Under the pieces are notes generated by a model. The model saw only the letters and a list, made by a program, of their open reading frames with translations. It had not been told where the DNA came from and made no database searches. DNA of 64,000 bases from Curtobacterium sp. MCSS17_008 (GTDB lineage Bacteria > Actinomycetota > Actinomycetes > Actinomycetales > Microbacteriaceae), in contig NZ_QKSM01000006.1 in NCBI RefSeq assembly GCF_003234185.1, forward strand, positions 93,931 through 157,930, written 5' to 3'. Below are positions 27,036 through 35,271 of the stretch, piece after piece (position 1 is the stretch's first letter; every line of letters starts with the position of its first letter). A program made the position numbers and the translations under genes.

Positions 27036-27678
27036 GCCCCCGATCCTATTCCGCGCGGGTGACGCTCCCGCTCGCGGCGGTGGTGGTGTGGACCGCGTGC
27101 AGCGAGCGGGCGCATCCTGTGCGCCGGAGCGCGCGCCGGGGTCAGGTTCCGCCCGCTCGTCGCGGGCGACCTGTCGGGCGGAGTGCGCGCCTTCCGTCCG
27201 TCCGTCCGACCCGCCGGCTGACGACGAGCGGGCGGGAACTGCTGACGCCCAGCGGTTCGACGTCTGATCCCGCCCGCTCGTCGCGGGGCGGCGGGCTGTC
27301 GGGCCCGGCGCCCCTTCCGCCCGTCCGTGCGCCGGACGACGAGCGGGCGGAAGCTGCTGGCACGCGGCTGCTGGAACGCTGGTTCCGCCCGCTCGCGAGC
27401 ACGCTCGCGTCCGGGAGGCGCGGCACGCTCCGGCTCGTCGGCTCGGCGGCCCGGTCGGCGGCTCGCTCCTCGTCGAGTGGGCGGAACCCGCAGCGGACGA
27501 GTCTGCTCGACGACCGGATCCGCCCGCTCGCGTCCGCGAAGGCGGGGCGACGCTGATGAGCTGGTCGCCGAGCACGCACGACGAACGGGCGGGACCGGCG
27601 GCCGAACCCCTGGTTCGACGACCGATCCCGCCCGTTCGTGCGTGCAGGGCCGCGAGCGCCCCGCGGCCGCGTCCGGCC
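27036..27678. other. Gene-free 643-bp stretch filled by a hairpin array
   Basis: I see no credible gene here; all frames are Arg/Pro/Ser-rich shadows. The region holds the five family-B hairpin units described in the next entry and lies between orn and the MFS efflux gene. Confidence 0.75.
27103..27638. repeat. Array of five family-B hairpin elements
   Basis: Units at 27103-27159, 27222-27283, 27340-27395, 27474-27530 and 27582-27638, each 56-62 bp and starting every 108-134 bp. Arms are CGAGCGGGCGGA-like and TCCGCCCGCTCG-like, with a ~30-nt loop. Arms covary: unit 2 has GCGGGA/TCCCGC, unit 3 GCGGAA/TTCCGC, and unit 5 CGAACGGG/CCCGTTCG. The paired changes support selection on the hairpin rather than chance GC richness. 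Confidence 0.8.
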
Positions 27679-28917
27679 TCAGACCATCTCGCCCGCCGAG
27701 ATCGCCTCGGCCTCCACGCGCTCCGACTCCGCGCCGTCGTCGACCCGCCGGAGCACCCGGGTGGTCAGGGCCACGACCACGAAGGCGACCGCCACCGACA
27801 GCCCGGCGAAGACGTACGCCGCCGAAGGCGAGAACGCCTCCGCCAACAGCGTCGCCACCGGCGGGGCGATGGCACCACCGATGAAGCGCACCGCGGAGTA
27901 CGCACTCGACGCCACCGACCGGGGGAGGTCCGTCGCCTCCATCACGCACTCGGTGAGCACGGTGTTCAGCACGCCGAGCACGAGTCCGCCGATGACGACG
28001 CACACGATGAGCCCGACCTGCGACGTCACGACGACCGCGGCGGCGAACAGGTCCAGGGCGAGCAGCGGCAGGGCGATCTTCAGGACGGTCGTGCGCCGCA
28101 TGCGGGCGGTCAGCATCGGCGCCACCCACACCGAGGTGATCGCGAGCCCGAGGCCCCAGCCGAAGAACGTGAAGCCGATGCCCAGCGCACCGAAGCCGAG
28201 CGGGAACGGCGTGTACGCGAGCAGCACGAAGAAGCCGATGTTGTAGAACAGTGCGGTCACCGCGAGGGCGGCGAGCGCCGGCTGCCCGAGCGCGCGGAAC
28301 GGTGCCGAGAGCTTGGTGGGCGATGGCTTCTCGAGTCCGGAGGACTTCAGGAGCGTGACGACGGCGACGAACGCGATCGCCATGAGCGTGGTGACGCCGA
28401 AGAAGGGACCGCGCCAGCTCACCGAACCGAGCAGGCCGCCGACGAGCGGGCCGACGGCGATGCCGAGGCCGAGGGCCGCCTCGTACAGGATGATCGCCGA
28501 TGCGGTCCCGCCGGACGCCGCCCCGACGATGGTCGCGAGCGCGGTGGAGATGAAGAGCGCGTTGCCGAGGCCCCAGCCAGCGCGGAAGCCGATGATGTTC
28601 CAGACGCTGCCCGAGGTGGCAGCGAGCACCGAGAACACGACGATGAGCGCGAGTCCGATGAGCAGCGTGTTCTTCGCCCCGATCCGGCTCGACACCCAGC
28701 TGGTGAAGAACATCGCGACGCCGGTGACGGCGAGGTAGCTCGTGAACAGCAGCTCGGTCTGCGCAGCGGTGGCGTCGAGCGACGACGCGATCGCGGGGAG
28801 GATCGGATCGACGAGTCCGATGCCCATGAAGGCAACGACGCACGCGAAGGCGATCGCCCAGACCGCGGAGGACTGCTTGAGGATGCTGCCGGAGGCAGCG
28901 GGTGCGTGGGCGTTCAC
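27679..28917 (-). CDS. MFS drug-efflux-type transporter
   Basis: 412 residues with 12 predicted helices. [23 protein letters not shown] is typical of helix 1 of DHA1-type multidrug antiporters, and [20 protein letters not shown] matches the loop 2-3 motif. The GTG 28917 overlaps the stop of the upstream MarR gene (GTGA), so regulator and pump form one operon. Substrates are unknown; self-regulated efflux of a toxic small molecule is the usual arrangement. Confidence 0.9.
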   Translation of the reverse strand: MNAHAPAASGSILKQSSAVWAIAFACVVAFMGIGLVDPILPAIASSLDATAAQTELLFTSYLAVTGVAMFFTSWVSSRIGAKNTLLIGLALIVVFSVLAATSGSVWNIIGFRAGWGLGNALFISTALATIVGAASGGTASAIILYEAALGLGIAVGPLVGGLLGSVSWRGPFFGVTTLMAIAFVAVVTLLKSSGLEKPSPTKLSAPFRALGQPALAALAVTALFYNIGFFVLLAYTPFPLGFGALGIGFTFFGWGLGLAITSVWVAPMLTARMRRTTVLKIALPLLALDLFAAAVVVTSQVGLIVCVVIGGLVLGVLNTVLTECVMEATDLPRSVASSAYSAVRFIGGAIAPPVATLLAEAFSPSAAYVFAGLSVAVAFVVVALTTRVLRRVDDGAESERVEAEAISAGEMV

Positions 28918-29363
28918 GCGTGGATCTCCGTTCTCGTGGTGGTCGTGGTGGTGCGCGAGGCGATGATGGCGGCGGCGTCGTGCAGGACGTCCCAGTCGCC
29001 GTCGCCGAGGTCGGCGAAGACCGGCCCGACCGAGTCGGCGATCGTGGCGCGCCAGGTGGCGAGGCGCTCGCGCCCGGCGTCGGTGAGCTCGATGAGCTGG
29101 CCGCGGGAGTCGTCCGGGTCCACGCTGCGCGAGACGAGCCCGTCCGCGAGCATGCCGGAGACGAGCCGGGTCATGGTCGGCTGTGCGACGCGTGAGGCTG
29201 CCGCGAGCTCGCCGAGCCGGAGTGGCTGCTCGGTCTCGAGGATGCCGAGCGTCCGCCAGACGGCGGCCGAGGTGGGGCTGCCGGAGGCCTGCGCGGCTGC
29301 GCGGACGAGACGGTTGACGGAGACGATGAGGGTCTCGAGTGTCTGCGCCCGCGATGTTTCCAT
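28914..29363 (-). CDS. MarR-family transcriptional regulator
   Basis: 149 residues from ATG 29363. Winged-helix core: PLRLGELAAASRVAQPTMTRLVSGMLADGLVSRSVDPDDSRGQLIELTDAGRE, including the recognition helix and the DxRxxxxxLT wing. It probably represses its own operon through the palindrome overlapping its start. The upstream extension of the frame has no support. Effector unknown. Confidence 0.93.
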   Translation of the reverse strand: METSRAQTLETLIVSVNRLVRAAAQASGSPTSAAVWRTLGILETEQPLRLGELAAASRVAQPTMTRLVSGMLADGLVSRSVDPDDSRGQLIELTDAGRERLATWRATIADSVGPVFADLGDGDWDVLHDAAAIIASRTTTTTTRTEIHA

Positions 29364-29386
29364 AGCTGAACTATATAGTTGTGCTA
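29363..29386. promoter_or_regulatory. Probable MarR operator
   Basis: Perfect core AACTATATAGTT (29369-29380), extended to 24 bp with 10 of 12 half-site positions matching. It abuts the MarR start codon and is strikingly AT-rich against its surroundings, so it also offers -10-like sequence on both strands. Confidence 0.65.
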
Positions 29387-29424
29387 TGCATCCGTCAACA
29401 GGACGGCCCTGGTACAAGGGACGC

Positions 29425-29715
29425 ATGAGCGACATCACCATCAACGAGGGCGACGAGTACACCGCGATCTTCCACGGCGGTCCCTTCGACGGCACGACCG
29501 ACACCCGGACCGCGACGAGTGACGCGGTCGACGACGAGGTCACGGTGTACGCGGACGTCGAGGGCCTGCAGACGGCCTTCACCTACAAGGCCACGAAGAC
29601 CCGCCAGGTGCTCGACCAGACCTCGGTCGAGTACGAGTACGACGCCGCCGACTCCGACCCGGTCGACGACCTGCAGGACCGCGGCGACCGCAGCGGCGAG
29701 TTCGACCGGGAGTAG
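29425..29715 (+). CDS. Small acidic hypothetical protein
   Basis: 96 residues from ATG 29425, with AAGGG 4 nt upstream. Begins SDITINEGDEYTAIFHGGPFDG and ends with a strongly acidic tail. No membrane segment or signal. I do not recognise a named family. It is divergent from the MarR operon, sharing the operator region, so co-regulation is possible. Confidence 0.65.
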   Translation: MSDITINEGDEYTAIFHGGPFDGTTDTRTATSDAVDDEVTVYADVEGLQTAFTYKATKTRQVLDQTSVEYEYDAADSDPVDDLQDRGDRSGEFDRE

Positions 29716-29732
29716 ATCCGGCACCGCCCGCG

Positions 29733-30005
29733 TTGCCGCCTCGCGTGCAGCTCGACCTCTGGACCTCCGCCTTCTGCGCCCCGTGCGCGGCCGCTCGCCG
29801 CGTGACCGCCGAGGTGGCGGGACTCGTCCCGGGGCTCCGGGTCACGGAGCGGGACGTGGCGGCGCACCCGGACACCGCGGAGGACCTCGGCATCCGTTCG
29901 ACCCCCACGATCATCGTGCGGCGGGACGACGGGGCCGAGGTCTTCCGTTCTCCCGGTGTCCCCTCGCGGGACCAGCTGCTGGTGGCGGTCGCGAAGGCCC
30001 TCTGA
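29733..30005 (+). CDS. Thioredoxin/glutaredoxin-like protein
   Basis: 90 residues from TTG 29733, or 86 from GTG 29745; neither has a strong ribosome site. The redox motif CAPC follows LDLWTSAF, and IRSTPTIIV contains the cis-proline loop. Small thioredoxin-fold protein of the cytosol, 17 bp after the acidic protein gene and probably co-transcribed. Substrate not known. Confidence 0.8.
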   Translation: MPPRVQLDLWTSAFCAPCAAARRVTAEVAGLVPGLRVTERDVAAHPDTAEDLGIRSTPTIIVRRDDGAEVFRSPGVPSRDQLLVAVAKAL

Positions 30006-30045
30006 CGGCTGGGCCTGGAGGCCGGGCTCGCCTCCGCCCCGTCCG

Positions 30046-31488
30046 TCACCCCGACCGTGTCCCGTGTCGCTCCGCCGCCGCGGTCACCTCGTCGTGTCCC
30101 GCCGCCGACGACCGTGTGTCCCGCTGTGACCTCGGCGCACCGACCGGGTGTGGCGCCGCAGGCCGCACGAGCCGGCGGACCCGCCGTGCGGCCCGCTTCG
30201 CCGTCCGCACCGGTGTGCCGAGCGCCAGCGCCACCGTGCCGAGCACCGACCGGTCGGCCGAGCCGAGGGCGTTCCTCCGCTCCCACGCCCGTCGGAGCGC
30301 CCCGCCCCGGCTCCGGCGCGCGGCCGGACGGTCGACGAGTGCGCCGTCGTCGCGGAGTCGCATGAGCGATTCCGCCCGCTCGACCCAGTCGTCGTCGGAC
30401 GCCGGGTGGAAGTGGTTGTCGTGCATCCACTCGGGACGGACCGTTCCGAAGCGCCCCTCGATCAGGTCGGTGGCGTCGCCCTCGAGGCCGCTGTCCACGA
30501 ACACCTCGTTGATGAGCGCCCGGGAGACGCCGAAGTCGGTCAGCGTGAGCGCCGGGACCCCCTGCGCCGCGGCCTCGAGCACCGCGGTCGAGCTCACCGT
30601 CACCAGGGCGACGGCCCGGGTGAGGTGCTGCGCCATCGGACCGCTCGCGACCACGAGGTTCGACGGCACGTCCGCGGGGAGCAGCTCCGGGTAGGGGAAC
30701 CGCTCGCGGTGCGTCTGGTGCTCGCCGGCCCTGGCACGGACCTTCACGACGACGCGCCACTCCGGGTGTCGTCGTGCCGTGTCGACGAGCCAGCCGACGA
30801 CCCGGCGCCGGTCGTGTTCCTCGGCGGGGACGCTCGGCTGCGCCGCGAACACCACGGCGTCCCGGACCCCGGCGTCCTCGTCCTCGTGGCTCGGGCCAGG
30901 CACAGGCACCGAACGGGCGAAGGGCAACGTCGCGAGGGCGAAGTGGGGTGCGATCCCGCCCGCTGACGCGAGCGCCCGGTAGGCGCGGACCTCGCGATGG
31001 CTGTGCAGCACGAACAGGTCGGCCCGCGCGCGGAGGAACACGCCCTTCCACTTGGCCGGGAACGAGATGCCGGGCAGCCCGGTCAGCAGGACCGGCCGCC
31101 GTCCGACGCGTCGCGTCACCTCCTCGATCACGAGTTCCGCGACCGGGCCGATGCACGCCACGAGGACGGCGTCCGGCGGGTCGTCCCGCAAGCGGCGGAC
31201 GATCGCGTCGACCGCGACCGGCTCGGGCGGTGCGGCCGCGAGGTGCGCCAGCCGCGCGTCGAGCCCTCGGAACGCTGCGCCGAGCTGCGCCCTGCTGGCG
31301 GACCGCGGCGTGGCGACCACGACGACCTCCGGTCGCCAGTGCGCCGGGCTCGATGCGAGCAGGTGCGCACCCCACTTCGCGAAGGAGTCCGTGTCGACCA
31401 GGCCGACCACGCGTCGGACGCGGGGCGGGGTGCCGGACGGGAGGCGCGCCTCCCGTCCGACCGTCGGCTCGCGACCTCCGTCGCTCAC
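30046..31488 (-). CDS. DUF6716-type putative glycosyltransferase
   Basis: 480 residues from GTG 31488, 14 bp before which neuB ends. The conserved core starts at VVGLVDTDSFAKWGAHLL. The two-lobed pattern and C-terminal TVSSTAVLEAAAQGVPALTL resemble GT-B enzymes. In this cluster it would transfer or polymerise the nonulosonic acid made by NeuB and activated by NeuA. A family-A palindrome (31434-31459) lies in the N-terminal coding region, and GTG 31410 is a credible alternative start that would leave the repeat untranslated. Confidence 0.75.
   Translation of the reverse strand: MSDGGREPTVGREARLPSGTPPRVRRVVGLVDTDSFAKWGAHLLASSPAHWRPEVVVVATPRSASRAQLGAAFRGLDARLAHLAAAPPEPVAVDAIVRRLRDDPPDAVLVACIGPVAELVIEEVTRRVGRRPVLLTGLPGISFPAKWKGVFLRARADLFVLHSHREVRAYRALASAGGIAPHFALATLPFARSVPVPGPSHEDEDAGVRDAVVFAAQPSVPAEEHDRRRVVGWLVDTARRHPEWRVVVKVRARAGEHQTHRERFPYPELLPADVPSNLVVASGPMAQHLTRAVALVTVSSTAVLEAAAQGVPALTLTDFGVSRALINEVFVDSGLEGDATDLIEGRFGTVRPEWMHDNHFHPASDDDWVERAESLMRLRDDGALVDRPAARRSRGGALRRAWERRNALGSADRSVLGTVALALGTPVRTAKRAARRVRRLVRPAAPHPVGAPRSQRDTRSSAAGHDEVTAAAERHGTRSG
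31434..31459. repeat. Family-A palindrome at the 5' end of the DUF6716 gene
   Basis: A perfect 26-bp palindrome, the minimal form of the family: GGACGGGAGGC directly joined to its complement. Confidence 0.75.
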
Positions 31489-31501
31489 GCGGGCTGCCGG
31501 C

Positions 31502-32374
31502 TCACGCGCTGACGCGACGGAGCTTCGCCATCGGCGCGATCTCGCCCGGGAAGATGCGCTTGACACCGTCGCCGAGCGCGGTCTCGATGATCCGGACGTC
31601 ACGGGCGAGCGTCTGCAGGCCGTGCGGCTCCAGCGAGGCGGCGTGGTCCGAGCCCCACATGGTGCGGTCCAGCGTGATGTGCCGCTCGACCGCGGAGGCC
31701 CCCAGGGCGACGGCGGCCAGCGAGATCTGCAGGCCGGGCTCGTGCCCCGAGTAGCCGACCGGCACGCCCGCGTACCGGAGGGCGAGGGTGTCGATCATGC
31801 GGAGGTTCGCCTCCTCGGCGGGGAGCGGGTACGTCGACGTGGCGTGCATGAGGACCAGCCGGTCGGTCCCGAGCGTCTCGACGGCGCGGTCGATCTGCTC
31901 GAGCGTGGACATGCCGGTCGACAGGATCACGGGCTTGCCGGTCGCTGCGACGGCGCTGAGCAGGCCGAGGTCGGTGACCGACGCCGAGGCGATCTTGTAG
32001 GCGACGACGCGCAGGTCCTCGAGGAAGGCGACGCTCGGCTCGTCCCACGGCGACGCGAACCAGTCGAGACCGCGGAGCGTCGCGTGGTCGCCGATCTCGA
32101 TGTACTGGTCGCGGTCGAACTCGACGCGGTGCCGGTACTCGAGGTAGGTCATCTCGCCCCACGGGGTGGTGCGCGGCGTCGACTTCATGTGCTCCGGCGT
32201 GGAGATCTCCGGCGTGCGCTTCTGGAACTTGACCGCCTGCAGGCCGGCGTCGGCCGCGACGTCGATGAGTCGCTTGGCGATGTCCACGTCGCCGTTGTGG
32301 TTGAGGCCGATCTCGCCGATCAGGTAGGCGGGGTTGCCGGCGCCGATGGTCGACGTGCCGATGGTGACGGTCAT
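31502..32374 (-). CDS. neuB: NeuB-family nonulosonic acid synthase, without SAF domain
   Basis: 290 residues. NPAYLIGEIGLNHNGDVDIAKRLI, AVKFQKRTP, PVILSTGMSTLEQI, ALMHATSTYPLP-like HATSTYPLP and VGYSGHEPG are hallmark NeuB barrel segments (PEP plus a hexose or hexosamine to a 9-carbon sugar acid). It ends at GDGVKRIFPGE...KLRR, just where the usual C-terminal SAF/antifreeze domain would begin, so that domain is absent. ATGA overlap with neuA. The product may be Neu5Ac, Kdn or another nonulosonate. Confidence 0.9.
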   Translation of the reverse strand: MTVTIGTSTIGAGNPAYLIGEIGLNHNGDVDIAKRLIDVAADAGLQAVKFQKRTPEISTPEHMKSTPRTTPWGEMTYLEYRHRVEFDRDQYIEIGDHATLRGLDWFASPWDEPSVAFLEDLRVVAYKIASASVTDLGLLSAVAATGKPVILSTGMSTLEQIDRAVETLGTDRLVLMHATSTYPLPAEEANLRMIDTLALRYAGVPVGYSGHEPGLQISLAAVALGASAVERHITLDRTMWGSDHAASLEPHGLQTLARDVRIIETALGDGVKRIFPGEIAPMAKLRRVSA

Positions 32375-33144
32375 GGTGCTCCGTTCGGTGCGGGGACGGT
32401 GGATGGGGTCTGGTCGGGTGCACCGCCCTCGTGCGCTGTACGGTGTCCCGCGTCGTGCCGGGTCGCGAGGGCGTCCGCGCGCTCGAGGTCGGCGAGGTCG
32501 TCGACGTCGATCGCCAGCGCGGGGTCCACGACGGCGAGCTCGACCCGACCGTGGAAGCGGTGCCGGTGCTCGCGGAGACCGGCAGCGCGGAAGACGTAGA
32601 ACGCACCGGTCTCACGGAACTCCGGCTCGCGGTCCTGTCGGCGGGGACGGCTCGCCGCGTCGTGGTTGACCGCCTCGGCTCTGCCGCCGGGGACGGTGCG
32701 CCAGAGGAATGCGTGCGACGGGGCGGCGGCGAAGACGACGTCCGCGGCTCCGCCCTGGACCCGACGGACGGCGCGGTCGAGGTCGGCGGGGTCGATGAAC
32801 GGGGAGGTCGCCTGCAGGAAGACGACGATCTCGGGCCCCGTGCCGTCGTGCAGCGGGTCGAGCGCGTCCAGGGCGTGGAGCAGGGCGGTCTCGGAGGATG
32901 CCTCGTCGCCGGACAGCTCGGCCGGACGCCGGACGACCGCCGCGCCGGCGTCCTCGGCCTCCGCCGCGATGGCGTCCCCGTCGGTCGAGACCACCACGGT
33001 GTCGATCGTCGCGGCAGCCCGCGCCGCTTCGACCGCGCGGCGGACGAGGGTCCGACCGCCCACGGTGCGGAGGTTCTTGCCCGGGATGCCCTTGGAACCG
33101 GCACGGGACGGGACGAGCGCCACGACGGGTCCGGGGGAGTGCAT
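32371..33144 (-). CDS. neuA: Acylneuraminate cytidylyltransferase (CMP-nonulosonate synthetase)
   Basis: 257 residues. VPSRAGSKGIPGKNLRTVGG at 11-30 is the CTP-binding P-loop-like motif, and VVVSTDGDAIA, FLQATSPF and ETGAFYVFR follow as in the family. It activates the nonulosonic acid with CTP. It is first in the neuA-neuB-DUF6716 operon. TACCGT lies 7 nt before ATG 33144 (33152-33157, minus strand), so a leaderless mRNA is likely. The last 25 residues are a Pro/Thr-rich tail. Confidence 0.9.
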   Translation of the reverse strand: MHSPGPVVALVPSRAGSKGIPGKNLRTVGGRTLVRRAVEAARAAATIDTVVVSTDGDAIAAEAEDAGAAVVRRPAELSGDEASSETALLHALDALDPLHDGTGPEIVVFLQATSPFIDPADLDRAVRRVQGGAADVVFAAAPSHAFLWRTVPGGRAEAVNHDAASRPRRQDREPEFRETGAFYVFRAAGLREHRHRFHGRVELAVVDPALAIDVDDLADLERADALATRHDAGHRTAHEGGAPDQTPSTVPAPNGAP

Positions 33145-33251
33145 GCTCGGGACGGTACGGAGGAGCGGTGACCCCGAGACGAACTGCAGGGGGACGCACG
33201 CCGAACCTTGCGGAACGCCGGGCGGGGGGAGGGTCGCGGCGACCCGGACCG

Positions 33252-33307
33252 CGAGCGGGCGTTCCCTACTGCTCGTCGGGCGGCGTCGTGCCGTTCCCGC
33301 CCGCTCG
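33252..33307. repeat. Family-B hairpin element before tRNA-Arg
   Basis: Arms CGAGCGGGCG (33252-33261) and CGCCCGCTCG (33298-33307) with a 36-nt loop, between neuA and tRNA-Arg. Confidence 0.65.
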
Positions 33308-33349
33308 GCGTCTCCACCTCGGCCGACGGCGGTAGAATCGTCGCCGCCC

Positions 33350-33422
33350 GCCTCCGTAGCTCAGTGGATAGAGCAGGTGGTTTCTACCCTCCGTGTCGCG
33401 GGTTCGATTCCTGCCGGGGGCA
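33350..33422 (+). tRNA. tRNA-Arg (anticodon TCT)
   Basis: 73-nt cloverleaf: acceptor GCCTCCG/CGGGGGC, D-arm GCTC/GAGC, anticodon loop TTTCTAC and T-arm GCGGG/CCTGC. The anticodon stem GGTGG/CCTCC has a U:U mismatch at its middle pair. TAGAAT at 33333-33338 is a likely -10. Confidence 0.93.
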
Positions 33423-33428
33423 CGAACG

Positions 33429-33466
33429 ACGAGAGGCCGCCATCCCATCGGATGGCGGCCTCTCGT
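33429..33466. terminator. Terminator between tRNA-Arg and the 402-aa protein gene
   Basis: A 17-bp perfect stem (33429-33445 with 33450-33466) and loop CATC, 6 bp after the tRNA. It could serve both convergent units. Confidence 0.82.
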
Positions 33467-33499
33467 GGTCGCGGTCGTCGCGGCCCGGTCGTCCGGGAC

Positions 33500-33539
33500 G
33501 CTGCTCGGTCGTTCCTGGCGCTGCTCGGTCGTTCCTGGC
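33500..33539. repeat. Two exact 20-bp tandem repeats
   Basis: GCTGCTCGGTCGTTCCTGGC twice, with a degenerate third unit, ending 5 bp short of the convergent gene's stop. Confidence 0.75.
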
Positions 33540-33544
33540 GCGGC

Positions 33545-34753
33545 TCAGTCGTCGTCAGCGGATCGTCGCCGGAGCTCGCTCGCGCTGATCGGCTGCGTGT
33601 ACGGGGAAGCGTCCTCGTCGTGGATGTCGTCGGAGGCGCCAGGAGCGCCGGTCGTCGGGCCCTGTCGATCGAGGCCGGACGCGGTCGCCGACGATCGGTT
33701 CACGTGCGCGTCCGCCGAGGTCGGACTGGCGATGCGCGGGGCCGAGGCCGGCCGAGGCTCGGAGCGCTCGTCGCTCCGGCCCTGGTCGGTGGCGTCGACG
33801 GCTCGGGCGTCGTCGGCGTCGGGCCCACCCACGTCGTTGCGCGTGCTGGTCGCGGTGGCGGTGCCCTGGCGGGAGGACGCGAGCGGTGTGCCGAGCTGCG
33901 GGCGCACGGGCGTGCCGTCGATCGGCACCGTCTCGCCCTCCCCGTACGGGCGGGTGCGGTTGTCGGCAGCGGGCCGGACGTCGTTGATCGGGGTCGTGGC
34001 GTCGCGGTCGCCGGCCCAGGCGGCCCGGTTCGTCTGCGGAGCACCCGCCTGCGGGTTGCTCGCCTGCGGAGCACCCAAGTGCTGGTTCGCCTGCGGGGCG
34101 CCCGCCTGCTGGTTCGCCTGCGGGGCGGATCGCAAGGACGTGGTCGTGGGAGTCGGGCGCGACGCCTGGGCCGCGCCGCCGCCGTCGGTCGTCCGCTGCT
34201 CCTGGTGACCGGCGTTCCAGTCCTGCTGGCGGGCGATGAGCTCGGCGTCCGGGTCCGGCGAGTCGAACTTCCAGCGCTCGAGGTCCGCCTTGAACAGCTT
34301 GCGAGCCCGGTTCGGACGAGCCTGCCACTCGAGCAGGCGGTCCCGGAACTCACCGAGCGACTGGTCTGCCTGCGAGGTGAAGGTGGACGAGTTCCGCTTG
34401 ATGTCCGCGATCTCGTGCTGCGCCCAGTCCGCGGCGAGCGTCGCTCCGCTCACGGGGAGCATGCGCAGGCGGATGTCGGCGTCCTCAGCGACGTGGTCGG
34501 CGTACGCCCGTTCCTCGTGCCCGAGCGCACCCCATCGCGTCGCCTTGCGTGCCGCGGAGACGACACCCGCGACCGCGGCGTTCCGGCTCTCGCGGTCGTG
34601 CAGCGCCACGACGCGCTTGGCCGCAGCGCGGCCGATGAGTGCGGCGATCACTCCGGCGACGACGATCGCGACGAAGGGGATGATCGCGCCGGACAGCACT
34701 CGCCAGCCCTCGTCGGACGCAGTCCAGTCGGTCAGGTCGTTCCACCAGTCCAT
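33545..34753 (-). CDS. Membrane-anchored hypothetical protein with APQANQ repeats
   Basis: 402 residues. One membrane helix (about 20-42, GAIIPFVAIVVAGVIAALIG) is followed by a charged helical region to about 170 and a long disordered tail. The tail has three or four copies of a 9-residue APQANQ-type repeat and is rich in Asp/Thr/Ala. TAGGGT lies 6 nt before ATG 34753 (34760-34765, minus strand). No named domain is recognised. The anchor plus long linker suggests an envelope or scaffold role, which is conjecture. Confidence 0.8.
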   Translation of the reverse strand: MDWWNDLTDWTASDEGWRVLSGAIIPFVAIVVAGVIAALIGRAAAKRVVALHDRESRNAAVAGVVSAARKATRWGALGHEERAYADHVAEDADIRLRMLPVSGATLAADWAQHEIADIKRNSSTFTSQADQSLGEFRDRLLEWQARPNRARKLFKADLERWKFDSPDPDAELIARQQDWNAGHQEQRTTDGGGAAQASRPTPTTTSLRSAPQANQQAGAPQANQHLGAPQASNPQAGAPQTNRAAWAGDRDATTPINDVRPAADNRTRPYGEGETVPIDGTPVRPQLGTPLASSRQGTATATSTRNDVGGPDADDARAVDATDQGRSDERSEPRPASAPRIASPTSADAHVNRSSATASGLDRQGPTTGAPGASDDIHDEDASPYTQPISASELRRRSADDD

Positions 34754-34831
34754 GCGCGAACCCTACGCAGCCTCGAGCCCGGATCGGCGGAGGCTGCACG
34801 GCGTTCCGCCGAGACCGGCCTCCGGCGCCGC

Positions 34832-35098
34832 TCAGCCCCAGCGCAGGCAGTCCACCGCGTCGTCCGCGGACCAGACGTTCGGGAGCTCGACGAAGCGACG
34901 CTCGGTCGCGACGTACCGGCGGGCGCGGTAGGCCGTGCCACCCGCGACGTCCACCCGGTCTACGTAGCCGACGATCTCCCCGTTCGCTCGGGTGACCCGG
35001 CTGAGGTCGTCGCGTACGTCGAGGACGCGGAGGTCGCCACGGCTGCGGGCGACCGGTGCCGAGCGGATGCGGAACGCGGGTTCGGTGCTGGTCTGCAC
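34832..35098 (-). CDS. Small hypothetical protein
   Basis: 88 residues from GTG 35098, with AGGAGG 7 nt upstream, which argues for a real gene. DLSRVTRANGEIVGYVDRVD and YRARRYVATERRFVEL suggest a small beta-rich fold. Ends WSADDAVDCLRWG. No family recognised. Confidence 0.7.
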   Translation of the reverse strand: MQTSTEPAFRIRSAPVARSRGDLRVLDVRDDLSRVTRANGEIVGYVDRVDVAGGTAYRARRYVATERRFVELPNVWSADDAVDCLRWG

Positions 35099-35271
35099 GG
35101 GGTGCCTCCTGGTGGCCGGTCGTCGATGTCGTGGTGCTGACGCTACGGCGGACCACCGACAGCGGCGTGGCCGTCCGGCGGGCCTGGGGAACAGCGGCGA
35201 GGGGGCCGGTGTTGTGCAGGAGACGCACCCGATCGCGGCTCCGACCGAGCCCAGGAAGGTAGGTTGACCCC

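Noticed and set aside
27103..27638. The repeated units at regular spacing suggested a CRISPR array.
   Set aside because: Each unit is a long hairpin with variable arms and a variable loop, not an exact short repeat with unique spacers, and no cas gene is in the window.
33266..33448. A 60-residue minus-strand frame across tRNA-Arg.
   Set aside because: It runs through the tRNA gene and repeat elements, has no ribosome site and has no recognisable protein character.
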